A DNA stretch of 6,942 nt from UBA11606 sp039188975. Lineage in GTDB: Bacteria > Actinomycetota > Acidimicrobiia > Acidimicrobiales > Aldehydirespiratoraceae. Below the pieces are notes generated by a model. It was not told where the DNA came from and did not search any database. It saw nothing but the letters and a program-made list of their open reading frames with translations. The DNA lies in contig JBCCYT010000207.1 of the NCBI GenBank assembly GCA_039188975.1, positions 1 to 6,942 of the forward strand, written 5' to 3'. A program made the translations under genes and the position numbers. Positions 1 through 5,636 of the stretch are shown one piece after another; position 1 is the stretch's first letter, and each line of letters begins with the position of its first letter.

Positions 1-751
1 GCTGTGGGACGCGCAGGCTGAGCTGCTGGCCGTTTCGGCAACGGCGGGTAGCGGGAACGATCCGTTGGGTGGCTTGGTCACCATGTGGCTCGACTTTCGA
101 GATGCCAACGTCGGCGTTGTCGACGGTCCGGCGGCGGAGCTCGCCGCTGGTTATGTGGGGTTGAGCGACCGTTGGCTCGATGCAATCGATGCGTTCGACC
201 GAGGGATCCAGGCAACCGACGCAGCCACGCAAGATGCGGCGCTCGAGGCATTCGAGGTTGCGATCGCCGACCTGACCATCCAGGGTCTCGATGCCGACTC
301 GCGACTCGGGGCGGCGACCGCCGCGCAGCTGGGTGCGCGTGCCGACGCCAGCTCCGTGTACCTCGCTGATCTCGTGGCGTTCTTGAACACAAACCAGCCG
401 CTGCTTCAGAGGGTTTTGCTCGGCTTCACCGTGGCAGCCCAAGACCCGTCCAGTGATGGGCAAGCCGAGTTGGCCGAGATGTTCGATGCAATGGAGGCGA
501 TCTTCGCGAACATCGGCGGTCTCGAGGCGCTGGAGCCGAGCGCGGCGACGGCGGCGCTGCACGATGACCATCTCGAGTTCTGGTCGCTGTACGCCCAGTC
601 GATTCGTTCGATCAGCGATGCGCTCAGCGCGGGCGAGGAGCCAGCGTTGACCGACACGTTGCGGCTGGCCCGCCTCGGCGAGAGTGGGATCGATCTCAAC
701 GTTGCGCGGTCCGAGGCGATCGCGGCAGCGTTTCGAGGGCAGCTCGACTAG
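1..751 (+). CDS. Unrecognised helical Ala-rich protein (5'-truncated)
   Basis: I do not recognise this protein. The frame is open from base 2, with no stop before TAG at 749-751, so the true start probably lies left of the window; a TTG at 65 is in frame, but the protein-like sequence continues upstream of it. The visible part is 249 residues. It is rich in Ala, Leu, Asp and Glu, strongly acidic, without Cys and without an obvious membrane segment. It looks all-helical, with amphipathic stretches such as the one around DRWLDAIDAFDRGIQ and another around HLEFWSLYAQSIRSISDAL. Codon use is GC-rich in third positions, like the neighbours, which supports real coding. The two helical halves weakly resemble one another, so an ancient duplication is possible. 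The dehydrogenase gene follows 35 bases downstream but seems to have its own promoter. The end is certain; function is unknown. Confidence 0.72.
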   Translation, partial: LWDAQAELLAVSATAGSGNDPLGGLVTMWLDFRDANVGVVDGPAAELAAGYVGLSDRWLDAIDAFDRGIQATDAATQDAALEAFEVAIADLTIQGLDADSRLGAATAAQLGARADASSVYLADLVAFLNTNQPLLQRVLLGFTVAAQDPSSDGQAELAEMFDAMEAIFANIGGLEALEPSAATAALHDDHLEFWSLYAQSIRSISDALSAGEEPALTDTLRLARLGESGIDLNVARSEAIAAAFRGQLD

Positions 752-774
752 CGCGGCCGGTTGGCTGGTTCGCC

Positions 775-780
775 TAGCGT
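775..780 (+). promoter_or_regulatory. Candidate -10 element for a leaderless mRNA
   Basis: TAGCGT fits the actinobacterial -10 pattern TANNNT and ends 6 bases before the ATG at 787. Transcription starting 6-7 bases downstream would begin at or next to the start codon. No Shine-Dalgarno sequence is seen between 760 and 786, and no convincing -35 hexamer at the usual distance. The TAG of the same element is in frame with the gene, which rules out a start further upstream. Confidence 0.45.
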
Positions 781-786
781 CAAGCC

Positions 787-1590
787 ATGGAGCGCCTCGA
801 CGACAAACGCATCGTGATCACCGGCGCGGCCTCGGGTATGGGTCGTGCCTACGCCACCGAGTTCGCCAAGGAGGGTGTCGCCGGCCTGGTCCTTTGTGAC
901 GTCGACGAGGACGGCCTCGCGGAGACGGTCGAGTTGGTGGAGCCGTTGGGCGACCCCACGGTGTTTGCGAACGTCGTCGACGTGGCCGACGAGCGGGCCA
1001 TGCTCGACTTCGCGGCGCAGAGTCGGGCGGCGATGGGCGATGCCCACGTCGTGATCAACAACGCCGGGATCGTCGGCTCGACCGAACTCGGCGTCGACAC
1101 CTCGGTGAAGGCGATCGAGCACGTCTTCGCAGTGAACTTCTACGGCGTGGTTCATGGCACGTTGGCATTCATGCCCCAGCTCGAGGTGGTCGACGAGGCG
1201 GCCCTGGTGAACGTGTCGAGCATCTTCGGGCTGCTCGGCGTGCCGGGAAACGCCGACTACTGCGCATCCAAGTTTGCGGTTCGTGGCTACACCGAGACGC
1301 TGATGGCAGAGCTGGCGGATTCTCACATTCAGGTCCATTTGCTGCATCCGGGCGGCATCGACACCAACATCGTTCGGGGCACGACCGTTGCGGACGATCC
1401 CGACGCGATGAAAATGTTCAAGACTGCCCCCGAGGACGTTGCTCGGGCCGTGATCGACGCGATCCGCAAGGACAAGCGCCGCATCGTCACCGGCCATCTC
1501 GCCGGCCGGGCCCGCTTCCTGCACAACGTGGTGCCGGTGGGGGCGGTGGCGAAGTTGTTCAACCGGGAGATGCGCAAGAACGGCCGCTAG
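787..1590 (+). CDS. Classical short-chain dehydrogenase/reductase
   Basis: A 267-residue cytoplasmic oxidoreductase of the classical SDR family, a normal length for a single Rossmann domain. Visible motifs in order are the cofactor loop TGAASGMG (12-19), Asp38 at the end of the second strand, which usually favours NAD over NADP, the NNAG motif (91-94), the structural Asn117, and the catalytic triad Ser145, Tyr158 and Lys162 (YCASK). The HPGGIDTNI segment follows the active site, where PG usually occurs. The C-terminal part (about 200-267) varies among members and sets substrate choice, so the substrate cannot be named. The ATG at 787 is the only reasonable start, because an in-frame TAG lies 12 bases upstream. 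No ribosome-binding site is visible, so translation is probably leaderless. The family is certain; the pathway is unknown. Confidence 0.93.
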   Translation: MERLDDKRIVITGAASGMGRAYATEFAKEGVAGLVLCDVDEDGLAETVELVEPLGDPTVFANVVDVADERAMLDFAAQSRAAMGDAHVVINNAGIVGSTELGVDTSVKAIEHVFAVNFYGVVHGTLAFMPQLEVVDEAALVNVSSIFGLLGVPGNADYCASKFAVRGYTETLMAELADSHIQVHLLHPGGIDTNIVRGTTVADDPDAMKMFKTAPEDVARAVIDAIRKDKRRIVTGHLAGRARFLHNVVPVGAVAKLFNREMRKNGR

Positions 1591-1610
1591 AACCGGCCCG
1601 CGTGCCGGTT
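1591..1610 (+). terminator. Hairpin right after the SDR stop codon
   Basis: A perfect 7-base-pair inverted repeat, AACCGGC (1591-1597) and GCCGGTT (1604-1610), with a 6-base loop, starts immediately after the TAG stop of the dehydrogenase gene. It is well placed to end that transcript before the dnaK control region. There is no U-tract after it (TCGAAG follows), so it is not a canonical intrinsic terminator. It could instead protect the mRNA 3' end. Confidence 0.4.
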
Positions 1611-1616
1611 TCGAAG

Positions 1617-1645
1617 AAAAGTTGATACGTTGACACTCAACTTTT
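1617..1645 (+). promoter_or_regulatory. HAIR-like HspR operator upstream of dnaK
   Basis: A perfect 9-base inverted repeat, AAAAGTTGA (1617-1625) and TCAACTTTT (1637-1645), flanks an 11-base spacer. Read in the register of the known HspR-associated inverted repeat (CTTGAGT-N7-ACTCAAG), the core is GTTGATA (1621-1627), 7 bases, then ACTCAAC (1635-1641). This keeps the exact N7 spacing and most arm bases. HspR is encoded as the fourth gene of the downstream operon, which makes this its likely autoregulatory site. The spacer holds TACGTT (1626-1631), a TANNNT-type -10, and TTGACA (1630-1635), a perfect -35 word. Bound repressor would therefore block promoter access on either reading. No good -10 lies 16-18 bases after that TTGACA. 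Confidence 0.75.
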
Positions 1646-1655
1646 CGGTGTCGAT

Positions 1656-1682
1656 GGGAATGCGTCTGCGATGCGGCCGGTT
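1656..1682 (+). promoter_or_regulatory. Candidate sigma-R/SigH-type ECF promoter for dnaK
   Basis: GGGAAT (1656-1661), exactly 18 bases, then GTT (1680-1682). This matches the promoter pattern of Streptomyces sigma-R and mycobacterial SigH (GGAAT or GGAAY, about 18 bases, GTT), factors activated by thiol oxidation and heat and released from a redox-sensitive anti-sigma factor. SigH is known to drive the dnaK operon in mycobacteria. A start near 1688-1690 would give a leader of roughly 50 bases before the dnaK ATG. The sigma factor itself is not in the window, so the assignment rests on sequence match and context. Confidence 0.6.
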
Positions 1683-1741
1683 GACACCATCGAATCCCCC
1701 CGCTCAGGAGAGCGAGCCAGAGAGCAACAAGGAGCTCACCC

Positions 1742-3577
1742 ATGCCCAAGGCCGTCGGTATCGATCTCGGTACGACCAACTCCGTCGTCTCCGTCCTCGA
1801 AGGTGGCGACCCTGTCGTGATCCCCAACGCCGAGGGTTCGCGCACCACCCCGTCCGTCGTCGCCTTCGCCAAGGACGGCGAAGTGCTCGTCGGTGAGGTC
1901 GCCAAGCGTCAGGCAATCACCAACCCGGAGCGCACGATTCGTTCGGTGAAACGCCACGTCGGCACCAACTGGACCATCGACATCGATGGCAAGGCGTACA
2001 ACTCTCAGGAGATCAGCGCCCGCACCCTGATGAAGCTCAAGCGTGACGCCGAGGAGTACCTGGGCGACACCGTCACCCAGGCCGTGATCACGGTTCCCGC
2101 CTACTTCGACGACGCCCAGCGCACCGCCACGCAGGAGGCCGGCGCCGTTGCGGGCCTCGAAGTGTTGCGCATCATCAACGAGCCCACCGCGGCGGCGCTC
2201 GCCTACGGCCTCGACAAGGAGACCGAGGATCAGACCATCCTCGTCTTCGACCTCGGTGGCGGCACGTTCGACGTGTCGGTGCTCGAGCTCGGCGACGGCG
2301 TCTTCGAAGTGAAGTCGACGAGTGGCGACACCAGCCTCGGCGGCGACGACTGGGACGAAGCCGTCATCGACTGGCTGGCCGAGACGTTCAAGGGTGAGCA
2401 CGGCGTCGATCTTCGCAACGATCCGATGGCCGCTCAGCGGCTGAAGGAAGCGGCCGAGAAGGCCAAGATCGAGCTGTCGCAGACCACTTCGACACAGATC
2501 AACATGCCGTACGTGACGGCGACCGACGCCGGTCCGCTTCATCTCGACTACGAGCTGACCCGCGCCAAGTTCCAGGACCTCACCTCCGAGCTGCTCGAGC
2601 GGACCCGCAAGCCGTTCGAGCAAGCCATCAAGGATGCCGGGCTCACCAAGGGCGAGGTCGACCATGTCGTGCTCGTCGGCGGCTCGACCCGCATGCCGGC
2701 CGTCGCCGAGCTGGTCACCGAGATGACCGGCAAGGAGCCGAACAAGACGGTCAACCCCGACGAGGTCGTCGCCATCGGTGCGTCCGTTCAGGCTGGCGTG
2801 CTGCGTGGCGAGGTGAAGGACATCCTCCTCCTCGACGTCACCCCGCTGTCGCTCGGGATCGAAACCAAGGGCGGCGTGATGACCACCCTCATCGAGCGCA
2901 ACACCACCATTCCCACCCGCAAGAGCGAGACGTTCACCACGGCCGAGGATTCCCAGCCGTCGGTCGAGATCCACGTCTTGCAGGGCGAGCGGGAGATGGC
3001 GGCCTACAACAAGACGCTCGGCAAGTTCCAGCTCGTCGATCTCCCCCCGGCGCCCCGTGGCATGCCCCAGATCGAGGTCACGTTCGACATCGACGCCAAC
3101 GGCATCGTGCATGTGGCTGCCCAGGACAAGGCGACCGGCAAGGAGCAGTCGATGACGATCACCGGTCAGAGCAGCCTCGACAAGGACGCCATCGATCAGA
3201 TGATCAAGGACGCCGAAGCCCATGCGGAAGAAGACCGCAAGCGCAAGGAGGAGGCTGAGGTGCGCAACACCGCCGACGGCCTCGTCTACCAGACCGAGAA
3301 GATGATCAAGGACCAGGCCGAGAACATCAACGACGACGAGAAGTCGACGCTGGAGGCCAAGATCGGCGAGGTGAAGACTGCACTCGAGGGCACCGACATG
3401 GAGGCGATCAAGGACGCCACCGAGTCGCTGATGTCGGCCAGCCAGGAGTTTGGTCAGCGCCTCTATGAGCAGGCTGCACAGGCCGATCGCGAGGCAGAGG
3501 CCGAGGCGAGCGCCCCGGCTGACGACGAGGTCGTTGACGCCGAGATCATCGACGACGAAGAGGACAAGGCGTCGTGA
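1742..3577 (+). CDS. dnaK: Chaperone protein DnaK (Hsp70)
   Basis: An ATP-driven cytoplasmic chaperone that binds and releases exposed hydrophobic segments of clients, with DnaJ and GrpE as partners. It has 611 residues, a normal actinobacterial length. The nucleotide-binding domain covers about 1-359, with the phosphate loop GIDLGTTNS (6-14), NEPTAAALAYG (146-156) and DLGGGTFD (170-177), where Thr175 corresponds to the autophosphorylated Thr of E. coli DnaK. The linker DILLLDV (360-366) leads into the substrate-binding beta domain, followed by a charged helical lid and an acidic tail rich in Asp and Glu. The segment between residues 72 and 92 is short, lacking the insert typical of proteobacterial DnaK, as expected for actinobacteria. 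AAGGAG (1729-1734) lies 7 bases before the ATG. First gene of the dnaK-grpE-dnaJ-hspR operon, probably repressed through the upstream HAIR-like site. Confidence 0.99.
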   Translation: MPKAVGIDLGTTNSVVSVLEGGDPVVIPNAEGSRTTPSVVAFAKDGEVLVGEVAKRQAITNPERTIRSVKRHVGTNWTIDIDGKAYNSQEISARTLMKLKRDAEEYLGDTVTQAVITVPAYFDDAQRTATQEAGAVAGLEVLRIINEPTAAALAYGLDKETEDQTILVFDLGGGTFDVSVLELGDGVFEVKSTSGDTSLGGDDWDEAVIDWLAETFKGEHGVDLRNDPMAAQRLKEAAEKAKIELSQTTSTQINMPYVTATDAGPLHLDYELTRAKFQDLTSELLERTRKPFEQAIKDAGLTKGEVDHVVLVGGSTRMPAVAELVTEMTGKEPNKTVNPDEVVAIGASVQAGVLRGEVKDILLLDVTPLSLGIETKGGVMTTLIERNTTIPTRKSETFTTAEDSQPSVEIHVLQGEREMAAYNKTLGKFQLVDLPPAPRGMPQIEVTFDIDANGIVHVAAQDKATGKEQSMTITGQSSLDKDAIDQMIKDAEAHAEEDRKRKEEAEVRNTADGLVYQTEKMIKDQAENINDDEKSTLEAKIGEVKTALEGTDMEAIKDATESLMSASQEFGQRLYEQAAQADREAEAEASAPADDEVVDAEIIDDEEDKAS

Positions 3578-4113
3578 GCGACGAATCCACTGAGGTGTCG
3601 GCCGAGGAGTTGGCCGACACCCCGGCGGCGCCGCCAGAAGCCGATGGCGATGCGCCGGCCGGCGGCCCGGTGACGGTCGAGGATCTCGTCGTTACCCTCG
3701 AAGCGGTCACCGCCGAACGCGATCAGCATCTCGTCGATCTGCAGCGGGTTTCCGCAGAGTTTCAGAACTTTCGGAAGCAGACCGAGAAGCGCAACGCCGA
3801 CTTTGCGGCGCAGGCCGGGTCGCGAGTGGCAGAGGCACTGCTGCCGGTCCTCGATGCCTGTGATGCAGCCGCGCTCCAAGGTGTTGAGGGCGTCGAACCA
3901 ATCGCTGGGCAGCTCCGTGGTGAACTCGAACGAGCTGGTCTCCAGGTCATCGCCGATGTCGGCTCGCCGTTCGATCCCAACCTGCATGAGGCGGCGATGA
4001 GCGAGCCCGGCGACGACGACCAAGACGGTCCCGTCGTGGGCCAGATTCTTCGCACCGGCTATGCCTGGAACGGGCGGGTGCTGCGTGCGGCGATGGTGAA
4101 GGTGAAGGGCTGA
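3574..4113 (+). CDS. grpE: Nucleotide exchange factor GrpE
   Basis: GrpE (179 residues) opens the DnaK nucleotide pocket so that ADP leaves and ATP rebinds, which releases the client. Residues 1-35 are an acidic, Ala/Pro-rich, probably disordered extension. About 36-90 form the long helix that mediates dimerisation (through QRVSAEFQNFRKQTEKR). The C-terminal half is the beta domain that contacts DnaK, carrying the family signature with FDPNLHEAAM and VGQILRTGYAWNGRVLRAAMVKV-type sequence. The GTG start overlaps the dnaK TGA by four bases (GTGA), and no strong ribosome-binding site precedes it. Translation is therefore probably coupled to dnaK, keeping the two products in proportion. It is a little shorter than E. 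coli GrpE, but all the usual parts are present. Confidence 0.98.
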   Translation: MSDESTEVSAEELADTPAAPPEADGDAPAGGPVTVEDLVVTLEAVTAERDQHLVDLQRVSAEFQNFRKQTEKRNADFAAQAGSRVAEALLPVLDACDAAALQGVEGVEPIAGQLRGELERAGLQVIADVGSPFDPNLHEAAMSEPGDDDQDGPVVGQILRTGYAWNGRVLRAAMVKVKG

Positions 4114-4126
4114 AGGGAGGTTGCCG

Positions 4127-5233
4127 ATGGCGGAACCGCAGCGTGAGTGGTTCGACAAGGACTATTACAAGGTGCTCGGTGTCGCCGAGGATGCCTCCGA
4201 ACGGGAGATCACCAAGGCCTACCGCAAGCTCGCCCGCGAGTTGCACCCCGATGCGAACCCCGGCGATGCCGCAGCCGAAGAACGCTTCAAGGACGTATCG
4301 GCGGCCTACGACGTCATCGGTGACGAAGACAAGCGGACCTCGTACGACGAGGTTCGTCGCCTGGGCCCGATGGCCGGTGGATTCGGCGGTGCCGGTGGCC
4401 CGGGTGCGGGCGCCGGCGGCTTCAACATGGACATCGGCGATCTCCTCGGCGGCCTCTTTGGCCGATCTGGGGGCGGCGGGCGTGGCGGTGCGAGTGCCCC
4501 GCGTGCCCAGCGTGGCGCCGATCTCGAAGCTGACCTTGCGCTCGACTTCGAAGATGCGGTCAACGGCATCGAAACGACCATCCACCTGACATCTGAAGCC
4601 TCGTGCGTGACCTGCGCAGGCACCGGTGCAAAGCCGGGTACCGCGCCCAAGCCCTGCGCGACGTGTAACGGCTCTGGCGTGCTCGACGACAGCCAAGGGT
4701 TCTTCTCGATGAGTCGCCCGTGCGCGAAGTGCTCGGGCCGGGGCACCCTCATCACCGACGAATGCAAGCCGTGCCGCGGAAGCGGCACCGAGGTTCGGCC
4801 CCGCGACGTCAAGGTTCGTATTCCTTCCGGCGTGAAGACCGGCCAGAAGATCCGGTTGAAGGGCCGAGGCGGCCCTGGCCGTCTCGGTGGCGACCCGGGC
4901 GACCTGTTCGTCAAGGTTCGCGTGAACGACCATCCGCTCTTCGGTCGAGCCGGCAAAGACCTGACCCTCGACGTGCCGATCACCTTTGCCGAGGCCACGC
5001 TCGGGGCCGACATTTCGGTGCCAACGCTCGAAGGTGGTCCGGTCACGATGCGGATTCCCGCCGGCACCGCCTCGGGCAAGACCTTTCGCCTGCGGGGGAA
5101 AGGTGGGGTGGGTGATCTCCTCGTGACCGCCGCGATCGTGGTGCCCGATTCCCTGTCAGATGATCAACGAGCCGCAGTCGAGGCCTTCGCCGCCGCCTCA
5201 AACGGCTCCCCGCGCCGCCATCTCGGCGTCTAG
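4127..5233 (+). CDS. dnaJ: Co-chaperone DnaJ (Hsp40, type I)
   Basis: DnaJ binds unfolded proteins, passes them to DnaK and stimulates DnaK ATPase. The 368-residue protein has all type I parts. The J domain (about 12-76) contains the HPD motif (40-42). A Gly/Phe-rich linker spans about 80-125. The zinc-binding region carries four complete CxxCxGxG repeats starting at Cys160, Cys177, Cys199 and Cys213, enough for two zinc ions. The C-terminal beta-sandwich client-binding domains follow. The N-terminal run EWFDKDYYKVLGV resembles actinobacterial DnaJ1, the copy encoded with dnaK. AAGGGAGG (4113-4120) is 6 bases before the ATG at 4127. An in-frame TTG at 4121 directly abuts that site and is too close to be the start. 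The gene follows grpE by 13 bases and precedes hspR by 9, consistent with one transcript. Confidence 0.98.
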   Translation: MAEPQREWFDKDYYKVLGVAEDASEREITKAYRKLARELHPDANPGDAAAEERFKDVSAAYDVIGDEDKRTSYDEVRRLGPMAGGFGGAGGPGAGAGGFNMDIGDLLGGLFGRSGGGGRGGASAPRAQRGADLEADLALDFEDAVNGIETTIHLTSEASCVTCAGTGAKPGTAPKPCATCNGSGVLDDSQGFFSMSRPCAKCSGRGTLITDECKPCRGSGTEVRPRDVKVRIPSGVKTGQKIRLKGRGGPGRLGGDPGDLFVKVRVNDHPLFGRAGKDLTLDVPITFAEATLGADISVPTLEGGPVTMRIPAGTASGKTFRLRGKGGVGDLLVTAAIVVPDSLSDDQRAAVEAFAAASNGSPRRHLGV

Positions 5234-5242
5234 GAGGACGTG

Positions 5243-5623
5243 ATGGACAACGAACGATTCACCCGAGCGGTGTATGTGATCTCGGTGGCAGCCGAGCTGG
5301 CCGGCGTGCACCCGCAGACCCTGCGCATCTATGAGCGCAAGGGTCTGGTCGAGCCGGAACGTACGGGTGGCGGCAGCCGCCGGTACAGCGACGCCGACAT
5401 CGCCTTGCTCACCCGCATTCAGCAGCTGACCAACGAGGGCCTGAATTTGGCTGGGGTGAAGCGGGTGCTTGATCTCGAAGCCCGTGTCGCCGAACTCGAG
5501 GCACGACTGACCGACGCCGAGTCCCACACGTCCGCGGCGGTTGCTCAGGCCCACCGCGAACACCGCCGTGACCTGGTGCCGCTGCAGCAGAGCATCACGA
5601 TCTACAAGAAGCGAGGATCGTGA
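5243..5623 (+). CDS. hspR: Heat-shock repressor HspR (MerR family)
   Basis: A 126-residue DNA-binding repressor of the MerR superfamily. The N-terminal winged helix-turn-helix includes VYVISVAAELAGVHPQTLR (10-28), IYERKGLVEP and the wing segment RTGGGSRRYSDADI (40-53). A helical region (about 68-95), rich in Leu, Glu and Ala (LEARVAELEARL), should form the dimer coiled coil. A short basic tail ends in YKKRGS. In Streptomyces and Mycobacterium, HspR binds HAIR sites and represses dnaK, and DnaK acts as its corepressor. Its place as the last gene of the operon under a HAIR-like site is the standard feedback arrangement. AGGAGG (5232-5237) overlaps the dnaJ stop codon and sits 5 bases before the ATG at 5243. 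A GTG at 5240 would leave only 2 bases and is less likely. No effector-binding domain or Cys is present. Confidence 0.96.
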   Translation: MDNERFTRAVYVISVAAELAGVHPQTLRIYERKGLVEPERTGGGSRRYSDADIALLTRIQQLTNEGLNLAGVKRVLDLEARVAELEARLTDAESHTSAAVAQAHREHRRDLVPLQQSITIYKKRGS

Positions 5624-5636
5624 TCGGACCCGCTGC

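Noticed and set aside
1617..1645. Reading the AAAAGTTGA/TCAACTTTT repeat as an intrinsic terminator
   Set aside because: The stem is AT-rich and weak with an 11-base loop, only four T follow within the stem itself, and the match to HAIR spacing upstream of dnaK explains it better.
1681..1709. TTGACA at 1681-1686 as the -35 of a housekeeping promoter
   Set aside because: The bases 16-18 downstream are TCAGGA-like with no TANNNT match, and the same bases are better explained as the GTT of the ECF-type promoter.
1591..1741. A CIRCE element for HrcA
   Set aside because: No TTAGCACTC-N9-GAGTGCTAA-like sequence is present; the operon uses the HspR system.
748..1905. A long minus-strand open frame opposite the dehydrogenase and the dnaK promoter
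   Set aside because: It runs antisense through a clear SDR gene and the control region into dnaK, and its product is low-complexity His/Arg-rich sequence without motifs.
1736..3223. A 495-codon open frame on the minus strand opposite dnaK
   Set aside because: It lies antisense to an unmistakable dnaK. Such long frames arise from GC-rich third positions, and its His/Asp/Gly/Leu-rich product resembles no protein family.
4121..4126. TTG at 4121 as the dnaJ start
   Set aside because: It directly abuts the AAGGGAGG ribosome-binding site with no spacing; the ATG at 4127 has the correct distance.
3947..4933. A long minus-strand open frame opposite grpE and dnaJ
   Set aside because: It is antisense to well-supported genes and has no recognisable domain.
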